From the NCBI GenBank assembly GCA_002794785.1, contig NBBA01000022.1:248001-312000 (forward strand): 64,000 nucleotides of DNA, written 5' to 3'. This document shows positions 33,915-46,401 of the stretch, one piece after another. Within the stretch, counting starts at the first letter, position 1. Every line of letters starts with the position of its first letter. The stretch is from Coniferiporia sulphurascens. Its lineage: Eukaryota; Basidiomycota; Agaricomycetes; Hymenochaetales; Hymenochaetaceae. A model generated the notes under the pieces. The model searched no databases. It was not told where the DNA came from and saw nothing but the letters and a program-made list of their open reading frames with translations. Made by a program: the position numbers and the translations under genes.

Positions 33915-35969
33915 TTAATGATCTGTCTCCTCCCAGGTCCGTCCAACCGTCTTGAACAAGTCCGCCTCGGTGATCTTCTTCCCGCTCGTGAAGTAGCCAG
34001 CAGCGATCTTTGCGTCGATTTCCACGCGCGAGTCGGGCGGGATGAGGTGGTCTTGGGAATAACGAGTAATGTCAGTCGGTCACTTGGATGCAGGCTCTAG
34101 GTAAACATACCAGGAATGTCGTATCGCCTCAAGATGGGAATACCCGACTGAATAATGGCGTTGTATTTCCTGTGTCGCCGTGTAAGTCTCGTTTAACGAT
34201 TCAAAATTCAAAATGGAAGACGCACATATCACTCATAGACACCATGTTGTCGATCTTGGTAATACCAAGCCAGTGAAGGATGTCCGGCATGAGCGCCTGG
34301 AAGCGCATGTCCTTCACACCAGCGATGAGCTCCGTCGACTTGAAGTACTTATCTGCAGAGTCGCCTCCTCTCTTGCGCAAATTGTACACGAGGTACCTAC
34401 ACGACAGAACATATTAAGACCTGAGACGTAGAAGAGACAGGGAGGGGGGCCTACTTGGTGACCTCTCCAAGCGCACGGCCTTCCTTGCGGAAGTACACAA
34501 CGACGCCGACACCGCCACGCTGGGCACAGCGGACGCACTCCTCGATCGCGAACGTAAGGTACGGCTTGCACGTACAGATGTCAGAACCGAAAACGTCGGA
34601 GCCATTGCCTGCGGTCGGATCGGTTAACTTGATAATCCTTTTAGAATCTGACAGACGGACGTACACTCATCGTGAACGCGCAGCGTAAGCTCCTTTGTCT
34701 CATCGCGCATATACTCCGGGGGACCGACTGGACATACGTCAGGCATGGGACTGAGGGGAACAGACAATAGACGTACAAATATAGACGGTTAAACCACCAA
34801 TTGGAGGCAGGAAGACCTTGACGTCCGGACGAGTAATGAGTTCCGGGTACATTCCCCCCGTGTCTTCGAACAGAGCACGCCGCAGTAGAGCTTCAGAACT
34901 ACGGATAGAAATAAACGAGAGTTCGGCGATAGCGAAAAGATAAAACACTGACATGCCGAAACGATCTGCCACACCCGGCAAGTACCATACCGGCTCAACT
35001 GCCGCCTTGCTTGTAACAAGCTCAATGCCCGGGTCAGCCGCGCTCTCAGTCCGGTCCTCGTTCAGAACCGGTCTGCTCTTAACAGCAATCTTGCCGTCGA
35101 TCGGGATTTCACCCCTGCGCGAGGCCTCGTCAAGCTCCGACAGCTTGATATGAGCTTTCGTGACTGCGATACTCGGGCGAACGTCGAGACCCTTGACCTC
35201 CATCTCGTCGCGGAAGACCTGCGGGACAAGATGGCCCCACGGGTCGAACGACACGATCTTGCTCGGGTCGTACCACGCAGGAACGGGAGGGATGGGTACG
35301 GGTGGCTCAGTGAGCGCATATGCGGGCTTGTGGGTCGGGGAGAGGGTGCCGAGTGCGACTGCGAGCGCGCGGTAGATCGAGTACGAACCGGAGTGCGCGC
35401 CGATAGCGTTGCGCTGCTTGAGGGACGACGCGAGGCGCGAGCAGATGACGGGTCCACGGACCTTGGGGTCCTCTGCACCCCACACAAGAGGGAACGGCTT
35501 GATTCCGTGCTGGTCCGGGTATGCTGCGGATATACATTAGTCTGGGTGAGCGAGCCAAGTCGCATGGAGGGCTCTACTCACTCGTTAGGATGACACGAGA
35601 GGGATAGAGAGCACGTTCGCGCTCCTTCTCTGTCGGGAGAACGGCCTCGCTGGTAAGAGGCGATCCCAGAGCTGAAGGCAGCGACGATGATAACGCGATG
35701 ACGGATGTCGAGGGCGATGCAGCGTGAGGGTCGACCAACGGCTGCACCGAGGGTGTCTCGCGGCCTGGTATTGGGATGCCATTCGCAGAAGAGCGCGGTG
35801 AACCCGGCGTCAAGATAGAGTCGACCTGTAACTCGAGAGTCAGACGACTGCGCGCCGGGTCCCTCGGAGTGCTATTACATACCTTGGCGGCCAACACTTG
35901 CTGAGACTTCTGCAAGTCATTGAGCTGTGCGAGTATCTGTGCGAGTATGGCCGAATCCGAGACGGACAT
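33915..35969 (-). CDS. URC1: Uracil catabolism protein URC1 (GTP cyclohydrolase II-like)
   Basis: Urc1 belongs to the fungal uracil-degradation (URC) pathway and carries a GTP cyclohydrolase II-like fold. The N-terminal coiled segment LAQILAQLNDLQKSQQVLAA starts at ATG 35967-35969. Next come VILTTYPDQHGIKPFPLVWG, VICSRLASSLKQRNAIGAHS, KIVSFDPWGHLVPQVFRDEM, GVADRFGVSEALLRRALFED, then the Zn/Cys block HDECNGSDVFGSDICTCKPY. Further on are CAQRGGVGVVVYFRKEGRAL, LVYNLRKRGGDSADKYFKS, the family block FQALMPDILHWLGITKID, and a C-terminal PPDSRVEIDAKIAAGYFTSG ending EETDH at TAA 33915-33917. The Cys and Asp residues of the block are all present. Six or so exons. No other URC gene (URC4/DUF1688) is in this window. 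Confidence 0.9.
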
Positions 35970-37697
35970 ATTCGATTGCTGTATCTGTTGTCGACGTTGT
36001 CGTCAAGAGTATCGAGCGTCGAATGCTGACTCGAAACGAGAGTGGACATGCTCATCGGGCGTGCTGAACGCATGGTCAGCTTCGGCCCGAACGTTCCGGC
36101 AGTACTCTATTCCGAAGCGTTAGCATTTTAGCGTTAACATGAACTAACTGGGCCCAGTGGGCCAAAGTCTTCAGTCATTGCCGTCGCTCAACCTTGGGCT
36201 TGATCCCTGCTTACTGCTTGGATTATGCCACGAATATCGTGAGGGGGGGGGGGGGAAATACTTCAATGGACTGGCGTGGACTGGCGTCCTTCCCCGCAAT
36301 GTTTGTGGCTTATCTTCGGACCCGGCCGTATCTATTGCACTTAGACTTCAATCCGGTTTAAAAATTGTACTAGATAAGCCCGGTCGCCATGCAATCTTCA
36401 AACCCCGAGGTGCCTATCTTCAATCCGCTGAACGTCAGTGCCAACTGGAAGACTTGAAGGGATCTTCTTCGTTGCAATTGACCAACTTTATTAACCAACT
36501 AGAAGTTCCACCCGGTTCCTTGTGGTAAGCTTGGCTTTCAGATGGCACTGCCGTGGCCCTTCCCGTCCGTTCCTGGTTGCAGATGGCCCCCGGGTTCATC
36601 ATCTGCTTCCAGGTCTATTGCTAGCTGCTTCCCTTGCGGACTGGAAGTGATGTAGATAGTAATAAAAGACCTCGAACACCATGCTCCGGTCTTCAATCCT
36701 AGAAGAAAATGATTGTGTACCTTACGATCAATACCGGCAACAGATGCTAACGTCCGGATTATCCGTTTGGCACTGAAACGACACAGCCTTTCAAGCACAG
36801 CTACAGAGCTAGGCGAATAAATTGTGTAAGAATTTTCCATGTATCAAATCGAACTGCAGCGCGTCTGGCTATTCGGCGGCCATTAAGAACTTCTGATGTT
36901 GGATCCCAAAAAAACATTCGTGAGACAAAGTCGTCTCTTTTCTTGACGGCAGTGGTGATGGCGGCGCCGCGGGAGAGCACTCGATATGGTCAGCGGATGC
37001 TCCACCTATCCGAGTTGGCCAGTAGACACGCCAGCGCTGGATTTTGTATTGCCCGCAACGAAGTCCATTAGTCGATTTTATGAGTTATATGCATTCGAAG
37101 CTGCAGAAAAGCAGGCGGATTCATAGTTTGAAATCGGTGTACAAACGTATTGATTAAACATCGGCCCTGATGGCTCGCTGCGGAAATCGGGTCTTGTTCA
37201 GGCAAGCCACACCGTGCATATGCTCGAAATGGAATATTATGTGTACATTTTCCGGAAGCGGATTTGTCGCGAGCGGCGATGGATAACCGAGTCCTGACGC
37301 TGTATGCACAGCCGTTCTCATAATAATAATGCACCTCCACCCACCTCTTTCTTTCCTTTCTCTCTCGCCTTCCCTATCTTCGCCTCCCGAACAGCCTCCC
37401 GCATCGCGCTTGCTTCTAGAAAAAGGAGTGTGCAAAGGCGTCACAGTGGATATCAGTGACTCCCGCTCGTAGCACGGGCGACCGGCGACTCGTAGTTCGG
37501 AGGGAAGCTGGTTCGTCGTCACATCTTTCTCGTCCCTCTGCGCCGCTATCCGCGTCCTTACTTTGCATGAGTATTTGGTCGAGCTGACAGGCCCCCTTCG
37601 CCCCCTCCCCTCCCTTCACCTCGTGTAGTGACCGGCCGGCCTGCTGCGCAGTCCAGCTTTGATACCAAAGTCAAGATACGCGTAAATTGGGCGCGCA
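35970..37697. other. Gene-poor region with G tract
   Basis: About 1.7 kb without a supported gene. It contains a run of about 13 G residues near 36242-36254. It should include the URC1 promoter on the left and the promoter of the membrane protein gene on the right. Confidence 0.4.
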
Positions 37698-40152
37698 ATG
37701 AAACAACTCGCCAGACAGGCTTCAGACAGTGGAGCTAATGGGGCTGCCACAGGTACGTGATTTGCGCCCGCCGTTCCTTACCGTCGCGCTCATTGACAAG
37801 TTCCCACTTAATTATGTAGACCAATCAGCCACGAATACAGGTGAATAACTTGCGCTTTCGTCGTGTATCGCTATCAATTAGACTAACTACTTCCGCCCCG
37901 TCTCGTTCCCCACCAACTTGTTGTGCGCCACGTCTTTCGCCACAAATCCCACCTTACTCTCCGCTTAAGACCCAGGTCCCTCAGCTACGACGGCTCCCAC
38001 TACGGCAAGCACGGACGCTCCCGCCTCGAGTACGGCGGTGACCAGCGTAGTCGATACGGATACAACAGCGATTAGTGTGACTGATACGGGAACTACCACT
38101 GACACTGCAACTGCGTCCGGAACGGGGACAGAGTCTGTGAGCACTGGGAGCGACGCCACGACGGAAACGACACCGATCCAGACCTCTTCGTCCACCAGTC
38201 AGACGACAGACCAGACGACGAGCAGTGGCGGGATCACCCAGGACTCGTCGACCGGAAGTGACCAAGCGACCTCGACGGCAGGCGATTCTAAGAGCACGCA
38301 GACCAGCGTGCAGACAAGCCAGACCGACTCGAGCGCGCAGAACACTCAGTCGACGAACACGTCGTCAGGAGTGACGTCAGACGTTTCGTCTGCACCGTCG
38401 TCCTCCAGCTCGGCAACGACGACATCTCCAATTAGCAGTAATTCGTGAGTTGCATACATATAATTACAGGCGCATTTCTAAACATATACTATTTTCATCT
38501 TTAGAAGTAGTTCCGTAACACCCGCGTCTACTTCTTCTGTGCCAACGTCTACGACAGAGTCTACGTCATCAAGCCAATCGTCAAGTGTTACACAACTGTC
38601 TTCGTCTTCGTCGCCGTCCAGTACCACTACTCAACCTACTGATTCACCCTCTTCGTCTTCAACAACTTCTTTCACTTCAGCTCCTTCAAGCACCGCCAGC
38701 GGTTCCCTCTCAACAAGCTTTACGGAGGTTGTAACGGTTGTAGATGGAAAAGTCGTGACGGTCGGTCTCTTTTTTTGTTTGTATGCTCAATATTCCCCTT
38801 AACGTTCTCCTCTTCCCCACCAGACCTTCAGCCCAGTTGCAACGCTCAATGTCATGCCCATAGGTGCCTCAAGTAGCGCCGGGAACCGAACAGCAATAAT
38901 CATTGGAAGCGCTGTTGGAGGGGTTGCCCTTATTCTTGCATGCCTCACAGTTGTTTACTGCTTTTGTTACCGGAGAAAACGTGCTCAAGATCGGTCACAT
39001 CGCTACACCCCAACACCGCGTTCAATGCTCCTTGCAGGGGAGGATGAATTCAATCCTGCAGGTCCTAGGCCACCACGAAGATTGGGAATATTCGGAACTT
39101 TCAGAAGAAGCAACGGCGCTACTGGATATCACGATGTCGCTCGCGACGCTGGGAACTCACGGGATCTTGGAGTCGGCTCGCCCGAGATGCGCGAATTCGA
39201 GCACGAGCCGCCGCCACGGCTGCTGCGTCCGGTAGCGAGCAAGACTGGCAGCTATTTCCAGGAGGCCGTGTGGCCGCCTCCAGGCGCAGGCTCCCGCATA
39301 AGCGACCCGCTGATGGCGGCTAGTCATGTAGACCTCACAGGTATTGTCGATGAGGTGATGGGCCCCGGTTCGCGCGAGGCCGGTCCCCCTGGCGTTGAAG
39401 CGGGCCCCTCAGATTCAACGGGCTCGCCTCCTCGGCCGGCCCGACTCCGCGGGGGAAGTGGTGACGACACAAGTATCTTGAGCGAGTCCGACTACTCCTA
39501 CGACCGTACACACGACTATGCACCGCCGCACGCACCGTGGCACGAAATTTCGCATACGATGTCGTCTGTCGGGAGTTTACCAGATTCGACTTGGCACCAC
39601 CGGCGCGACTCGAGCGTAAACTCTGCGAGCGGTCTTATGGCACATTTCGACGGCAGCGCGCGTCATAGCCAGGGTAGCAGCACGGGCAGCTCTCCCTGGC
39701 TTCCACCTGGCGCCGCTATGCCTCACGGTCGTGTAGTCAGCCCGACTTCGCCACTCCGCGTGATGACCGATCCGGCGTCATCCGCAGTTATGCGAGACTC
39801 CACGGTCCCTTCGCCCACATCCCCACGATCGGTGAACAACGCCGTGCAAGGGAACCACCGCTCACTCGTGCTCACGAACCCAGACGCACAGCAGGCGTTA
39901 TCGGACGAAACGCACTCGCAGCACGCACCGTCACTTTCGATCTCACCGACGTCGACGCAGCGCCTGCGCGGTGCCGGCGAGAGTGGGGCGGGCACGCCAT
40001 ATGCGGACAGCTCGGAGGTCGACCCGCGCTCGCGCGCACCGAGCGCGTGGGGGATGTCGCATGCGCATTCGTCCGCACACGAACATCTGGTGGACGCTGG
40101 CTCGTCTGAAGGCCATGGCACGCGGGAAAGCGGGGTCGGGAGAGCGTTATGA
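37698..40152 (+). CDS. Mucin-like single-pass membrane protein A
   Basis: Exon 1 (37698-37756 or so) encodes MKQLARQASDSGANGAAT and joins a 21-base microexon (37820-37840, QSATNT) and exon 3 at 37970; phases match (each join forms an Asp codon). An extracellular region of about 250 residues is dominated by Ser/Thr, as in heavily O-glycosylated surface sensors. After FTEVVTVVDGKVVT and TFSPVATLNV there is one membrane helix, TAIIIGSAVGGVALILACL, then VVYCFCYRRKR and a cytosolic tail of about 390 residues with Pro/Ser-rich low complexity. No classical N-terminal signal peptide is visible, so the helix may act as signal anchor or an upstream exon is missing. No known domain was recognised. Introns at 38445-38504 and 38761-38823 are well supported. 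Confidence 0.75.
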
Positions 40153-41194
40153 CCCCGCGGACTGACTCGTCTAAAACCAGCCGCCGCTGCTCCTCTTACC
40201 CGCCGTTCCTCCCGTTATTTTTCTTGATCTCTCCCATATCTTCTGCGTTACTTATTTTACTCCCGGACTAACGACGGACTCTTCCGAGCCTGAGCCTTTT
40301 TCTGTTTCCCGTCTCGTATTACTGTAATGATCTCCTCTTACTCACGACCTCCACGATAGACTCTTCGTTTTCATTTCGTGTTCCACCCGTTCTATCACTA
40401 ACGCTAACGCCATCGCCATCGCCATATACTTCGTAAATTAGTATACGCAACGCCCTTTTTTGCCTTTTTGCACGCATCGCGCATCGCGCCGTACGCTATC
40501 GATTTCATCTTGTTGTACATATATTTTCCGGACTCTTCCCTCTTCCCCTCGCCCCTTCTTTCTACTTAGCCTGGGCTGGAACTCGCTCCGCTGGCGACAC
40601 TCGGGGCCCTATCATACTTGCCATCTCTATTCCCCGCCAAATTAACGCTCTGTTGAGAATCGTGTCGCTAACATCAATGGCTTGGCCCCCTGCTGCTTCT
40701 CCTGCTTCTGCTTCCGTAGAATCCCCCATGTACGCACACACGCTTTCGTGTTAAGCCCCACCTTCGCACCGTACCGTACCGAGTCGTATGTCCGGTCCGT
40801 GAAATAGAGCTCGTATTTTTAATAAGCGAAAAAAAAGAATATGAACAGAAGTTCCCAAGTGGTCTACAGAAGTTCACTATAATGAGATACAAGACCATAC
40901 GATAAGGAGTCGGTTAGTGTGACATCAAATTGGAGGGGGGGGGAATGGGAGGAGTTATACCTTGTCGGGAAGACGTAAGTACCTGGAACTAGTCAAGTTC
41001 TGACATGAAGGAAGGGGGAGAGGTAGACATGCGAAAAAAGCGGGTGCAACTCTCGAGTCGTGGCGCAAGGCGTGAAAATGTTTTCCCTTCTGGCTTAAAT
41101 TAAGCACGTAAAAAAGGGGGCGTTCGTTAAAAAAAAAAAGAAAAGACAATTCCATGTCATAAACGACGAGGTCAAATCCGCGGATACGTGTGGC
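40153..41194. other. Convergent 3' region between two mucin-like genes
   Basis: CT-rich and low-complexity sequence; no supported gene. Contains short G and A runs near 40934 and 41129. Confidence 0.4.
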
Positions 41195-42748
41195 TCAGCG
41201 ATCGTCCGGGCGAATGCTGTCGTACGTCGGCGGGATTTCATGCGGAGACTCTGCCCCCTCAGGGAGACGTCCACCGTCCTGGTGGACAACGACAGACCCG
41301 TCGTCGCCATCCACAGCTCCATTGTGCAGAGCAAGCGGCGCACCCGAGCCGCCTGCGCCATACTGCGGACCGCCAGGACCGTAATTCCCCCACGGCTGAG
41401 GCTGTTGCTGCTGCTGCGCGTACCGCGCCGCGTACGCCTCGCGCTCCTTCGCGTTCGCGAACGAGGGTGTGTGCGACTGCGACGAGTATGTTGTGGGGAG
41501 ACTTGGACCCGGTGAGGGATGGCGCTGTGCACCCAGATACGCTCCTGCACCCGCACCCGCCATCGCAGCGGCTCCCGAAGGTGGGTACGGCGAGGCACCG
41601 TACGGGTACACACTATTGTTACTCAGACTCGTTCGCGGCCCACCAGAGCCGGAGCCAGCCTCACTCGGCGAAGTCGGATCGTAGTGCGATCCGCTCGAAA
41701 CGCCATAGCTTTTTTGATCGTCGCGTCCACCGTACGCTGCACCGGCGCCGTAGCCCGCGGCACCGGCCGCAGCAGGACCAAGGAGTGACGCGCCACTACG
41801 CTGCTGCATCCCATACGTGTACGGCGTTACCTCGGGTTCGGCACCGGCCGCACCACCTGCACCACCCGCAAGTAAGTCTGGGTCCCCCCTTCCTCCTCCT
41901 CCTCTTCCAAGGCGATTGGTCGAGTCCCGCCCGACGACACGATCCGGGTCAAAGTTGCCATCGAACTCGTCGTGCTTGCGCCGGCGGCGAAGGAACCAGA
42001 TGAGTAACACGAGCGCGGCAATTGCCACAACCCCGCCTACCACACCTCCAACGATCGGACCAGTATGGCTACTGCTGGACGAAGTAGACCCAGTATTACC
42101 GGCTACTGCCGACGGATTGGGTGTCGATACCTGAGTGGTTTCGACAACGGTAGAAGTCTGTCCGCTCACGGTAATTCTATGCACGTCGCACAACGTGTCA
42201 GATTGTTTAAAATAGACGAGCGAAGCTTCGAAATGGAAACCTCGGAGAAAGCACACTCACACCACTGTGGTTTGCACACTTGTGCTGATGGACGCAGGGA
42301 TGGAGGAGTTTGTACTTGACGAGCTGGTTATCGATGTAGAGCTCAAAGAGGTATTAGACGGGATCGCCGAGTCTGTGGTCGATGTAGTATCCGAGGTTGA
42401 TGAGGTGGTGGTCGATGTGGTCGATGTAGTTGACGTAGTGGGGGGCGGGGTGGTCGATGTCGTGGAGGAAGTCGTGCTCGACGTTGTCGATGTCGAAGAC
42501 GAGGTGGTGGTGGTGACAGTGGGAGAAGTCGAGTCCGAGGGAGAGGGGGATGCAGCCGACCCGGACGGTGCTGGGGCCCCAGAGGGATCTGTACCGGATG
42601 GAGAGTTAGACGGTGGACTACTAGGAGGAGGGCCCGACGACGAAGAGCCCGCCGAGGACATGGTGGATGATGGGAAAGATGCAGATGGCGTAGAGGTAGA
42701 CGGAGAGGAGGGCGACGAATCAGAAGCCGACTTTGACGGGGCGGACAT
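41195..42748 (-). CDS. Mucin-like single-pass membrane protein B
   Basis: The N-terminal half (from MSAPSKSASDSSPSSPSTS) is about 165 residues of nearly pure Ser/Thr/Pro, with repeated TTSSTTSTT-type runs. A short intron near 42255-42175 leads to ITVSGQTSTVVETTQVSTPN, a Ser-rich stalk, the membrane helix GPIVGGVVGGVVAIAALVLL with IWFLRRRRKH, and a cytosolic tail rich in Gly, Ala, Tyr and Gln. It ends YDSIRPDDR at TGA 41195. The start could lie in an upstream exon (MAVEKRQ near 43062), which would add a hydrophobic segment LLFIRLSFLLIRL as signal sequence. Same overall plan as protein A but no clear sequence identity, and the two genes converge. Confidence 0.7.
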
Positions 42749-43318
42749 GAGGCGTATGAGTAAAAAAGAAAGACGTATGAACAAAAGCGCTGCACCGCAT
42801 GAGAGAGGACACTACACCAACGTCGCAGATAGGCACGATGAGGTGCCGATGGACGGTGGTGGAGAGAAAGAAATATATAAGAGGGAGTGAGAAGGAGAGG
42901 GGAACGGCCGGAGTTCGGGAATCGGGACGTGGAACGCAAGTGAGGGATGCCTCCATGCACCCGCACTATCTGACGTATTATCGCTCCCCCTCGTCCGTGC
43001 CACAAAGTCCATAACGATACGAGACGAGCACAAAAAAAGACTCACTCTGCCGCTTTTCGACCGCCATCGTGTTTGCGAGAAAATTCACGCTCGTCGCCGT
43101 CTGGTTTGGGTCGTGCTTGGACAAGGACCGCCGCGTTTGTGGGCGAAGGAAAAGGAGCGTGTCACGCTGTGACCATCCTCCACGCACCGCCATGCTGCGG
43201 AGTCGTCACGGCGAGCGGGTCACGGCTGGATGCCACTCCACAGACCACGCTCCTCGCACAGGTCCTCCTCGCAACATTTTGTATTTTACAGATTAATACA
43301 GGCACAGGAACTCCCGGC
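42749..43318. other. Promoter region / possible first exon of membrane protein B
   Basis: Contains a TATATAAG-like string near 42876 and the candidate first exon MAVEKRQ followed by GTGAGT (about 43062-43040). Otherwise nothing recognised. Confidence 0.35.
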
Positions 43319-45592
43319 TCAAGTCGGTCCCTCTTCCGCCCCCACCATCGGGCCTGCCGTAAATACATTCGCGTCTTCGCATTCCCGGATCACTCTAGCG
43401 GACACCCGGTGCCTATAGTTAGTAGCTCGCCCTCAGCGATGATAACACCACTCACCCGTCAAAGAAATCTAGCGTCTTTTGCTCCTCCTCTTGCTCGTCT
43501 CCACTGTGCCCGCCCAACAGCGCCCGAATAAACCGCCGTGTCGCTTCTTGGTTGTTCTCGGGCAGCGCCCGTACACTCTCGCCCGTCTGCGTAAACCGCA
43601 TGTTTGGCGCGTCCGCCGTCGGACTGTGCATTGTTACGTGTCGCTCCACTCCACACGTTGCAATCAGCGGCAGGTGTGGGTGGATGATGCTGCTGTTCAC
43701 AATGGATTTATGTCCTGCATACGTTTTTAGCACAGCGTCTGTTCTGTCCACAAAAACTAACCTTGCAATCGGAAAATCGGCGTCAATAGGTCCACGGGAA
43801 TGTACCGATCGGAATCCGACATTTTTGGAGCATACCCTGCGTGTAATATGTGAAATTATTTTCTTCCCCAGAAACCACAATGAATATACCTATCGTCCGG
43901 GGAGGTTCAGTATTCATGAAATCGTTCGTGCTAACAACCCGCCTCCTTTCTATGAGCTCCGCCAAGTCCGGGACCTTCCACACGTACGCGCGAAAGTCAT
44001 CAGAGCCCGAGGTAAAATACGGATCGTCGCCGAGCCCGGGTCCACCAAAGTTGCCGTGCTTCCGATACACGCCGTTAGACCAACGAAGAAATGTGACCTT
44101 CAGCATATCTCACCTTGATGGTACACGCGTTTCTGTATGTGCGCTCGCCTTCGGGAACAGGCTCGCCACTTGGTAAATTCTGGCCACTGCAGACCGCTAG
44201 GGGATACGGGTCGGACGTCGAGTAAATCGTCGGTAAGTAGTTCTAGAAGCATATTTTCAACAACAGGATACGCATAGACCCACAAGACATTTACCAAAAA
44301 GTTGACAGCAAACTTCTTTCCTGACTCAACGGCGATTAGCATCGCATCTAATTACTCCTGAAACAACTCACCGTCTCTATCAATAGCAAGGCTCGCAGCT
44401 TCCGGCTGCACAAGATAAGACACAGACCGTCTCGTGATCGATGTCACATACTGCAACACGCAAGCTTATTAAAATACCGAATACTCCTCAACAAACCCCA
44501 CTCGCCTTGAGGACTGTTCCCACACCCGCGTCAGGGATAGCATGTCCACCGGCGTCGAACGCCATGCGCGCGTCGCGCAAGCACACGTTTCCGCGGATGT
44601 CCGTCGTAAAGAACAGCTTGTCAGACAGCGGGTGAAACCGCACACCAGTGAGCTCGCACGGATTGTCGAGCGTCCCAGACGGCCGCGATGAGCTGCGCTG
44701 CGCTCGGGTGTCATGCAGCGCGACAAGCCCGTCTTCCCTACGGAGAGTGCAGCAGACGCAATCATGAATGCGGGGTTCACAATTTCTCTTCCCGTCGTGT
44801 TTGCCTACCCTGCGCTTAGGAAAATGTCGTCATTCTCTGGGTGGCACGACAGTCCGCGGACATTGGCCTGCAAAGATCCCAGTGGGAAACGGTTATTTTC
44901 GATGATATGCTGTGGAGAAGGGACCCACGCTGTGCGTTGAGAAAGCCTGGCACGGCGGGGCGCTCGTTTCAGTTGAGATATCATATTTCAGAATACTCTC
45001 ATCAGTGGAGCCGCTGCGTGTAAGGAATCAGTCACCGCTTAATTTAAAATAGATTTAAGCGAATGGCTACGAGTATATGAACTGGTTCCGCGCAGAGAAG
45101 TCGAGACAGAATATATTTGACTGTGAAAGGGCAAACATAGCATGCAAAGACTCCGGCGTATATTTCGGGTACTCACCGTATGGCCAACAAATTCCAAGGA
45201 GGGACTCTCTACGTCCTCCTGATGCATATCCCACAGCAGAACGCGCAGATCTAAGTCCATAACCAAGCGAGTCAGAGGTGCCTCAGACTAGCAGTCGCCC
45301 AGCCTTCCAGCCACATACTGTACATACCATCTCCGGCACTCGCGAGCCACCTACCCTCCCCGCGCGAGAACACGATCGTGTTAATACAGGATCTATGCAC
45401 AGATAACTTTCTTCAAGGTGGAAGTCGCATTAAATGCGTGTTCGGACACGGACACCACCAATGAACCTTGGCTCACTTTGAGAAAGGGAAGCCCGACTCG
45501 AAGAGGGACTGCAGCCTGAGTCCGGCGTGTGCGTGTGTGCGGGAATGGGCCATTTGATGTTGACGGCCCGGTGGATACAGATGGCGGTTCAT
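43319..45592 (-). CDS. DCAF5/6/8-like WD40 repeat protein (putative CUL4-DDB1 substrate receptor)
   Basis: Starts MNRHLYPPGRQHQMAH at ATG 45590-45592. WD40 blades read HRSCINTIVFSRGEGRWLAS with AGDDLRVLLWD; GHTSNIFCLDFSARNQFIYS with GSTDESILKYD; STHSANVRGLSCHPENDDIF with LSAGEDGLVALHDTRA; CELTGVRFHPLSDKLFFTTD with IRGNVCLRDAR; DDPYFTSGSDDFRAYVWKVP; and GHKSIVNSSIIHPHLPLIA with TCGVERHVTMHSP. DWD-box-like dipeptides (LRDAR, LHDTR) fit DDB1-binding WD proteins; the substrate is unknown. It ends VFTAGPMVGAEEGPT at TGA 43319-43321 after a final short exon. About a dozen exons, one intron of GC-AG type (44451-44505). Its start codon is 153 bases from the tRNA gene. Confidence 0.85.
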
Positions 45593-45745
45593 TGTGAGGG
45601 TATCATAAGTACTTAGCACGTCGGACAAGTGTTACTGTGTTGTGCCACTAGCGTACTTACTTATGATCTGGTACTGACGTTACTTATAGTGTCATGTCGA
45701 CGAGACGAAACGATATTATATGAACAGTCTAAACCTATGTCGTAA

Positions 45746-45816
45746 GCATTAATGGGGTAGTGGTAACCTGGGTCGTTGCCATCGACCCGCCGGGGGTTCG
45801 ATTCCCCCTTAATGCA
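45746..45816 (+). tRNA. tRNA-Gly (anticodon GCC)
   Basis: A complete cloverleaf without intron. Acceptor stem GCATTAA pairs with TTAATGC. The D arm contains GGTAGTGGTAA. Anticodon stem GGTCG/CGACC encloses loop TTGCCAT with anticodon GCC, and the T arm is GGGGG TTCGATT CCCCC. Discriminator base A is at 45816. A T5 run at about 45836 would stop RNA polymerase III. Confidence 0.95.
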
Positions 45817-46401
45817 CTCTATGTCAACTTCCAGTCTTTTTCGAACTTTTTCGACGGTTCGTCCAGACTAGACAAACACCACCCCTTCTCTTCTCTGGAG
45901 AACGAGAAATTTTTTGATCCAGTTGTGAAAGTACACCAGCCGGTATGGAAGAAGTTTGTGACGTCGAGCCGGCGTCATCTCCTATAGCATAATTGTATAC
46001 CGTACATAGAATTTAAATAAACACTTGCCGTAACATCTCCACAAACCTCGAGTCGGCGTGTCGTCTAAACCTGCATCAATCCTCCGGTACCTCCCGCCTC
46101 AGACTAAAGCCTCCTTGCTTACAACATGCTCTAGAGAAAGCTTTGCTGTAGGTGGAGAACACCCTAGTAACAGTGGATACTGAAGCACAGGCAATCATCC
46201 ACGAGGCCATAGACAAACAAGGAAAACGTGTCCAGGATGAAATTCACAAACACGGAATTGATCCCTCTCATGAATACAATCGCAAATTACGCGTCGATCG
46301 CGATTTACTCCAAAAGAGTGGCTGTGCACACGAGCGTCTATGCCGGCGGACCAACGTGAATATGATACATACTACCACCTCAAAGCTAAGATCAATAAAT
46401 A
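45817..46401. other. Intergenic with coding-like plus frame
   Basis: A plus-strand frame at about 46152-46409 reads VTVDTEAQAIIHEAIDKQGK, then DEIHKHGIDPSHEY, which looks protein-like. It has no ATG, no recognised family and no convincing splice partners. It could be an exon remnant. Confidence 0.25.

Noticed and set aside
36242..36254. G run, with other mononucleotide runs near 56239, 59192 and 40934, as possible functional elements
   Set aside because: Isolated homopolymers without flanking repeats or dyads; likely slippage products or low-confidence base calls.
42267..42890. Plus-strand 207-codon acidic frame with VVDVVDVV repeats
   Set aside because: It is the antisense shadow of the Ser/Thr repeats of mucin-like protein B, which has splice signals, a membrane helix and a coherent tail.
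44910..44928. A second 19-base GT...AG stretch in the WD40 gene that also restores reading frame
   Set aside because: A normal 61-base intron (44928-44868) fits better and gives the WD40-typical join FSTHSANVRGLSCHP, so no ultrashort intron is needed here.
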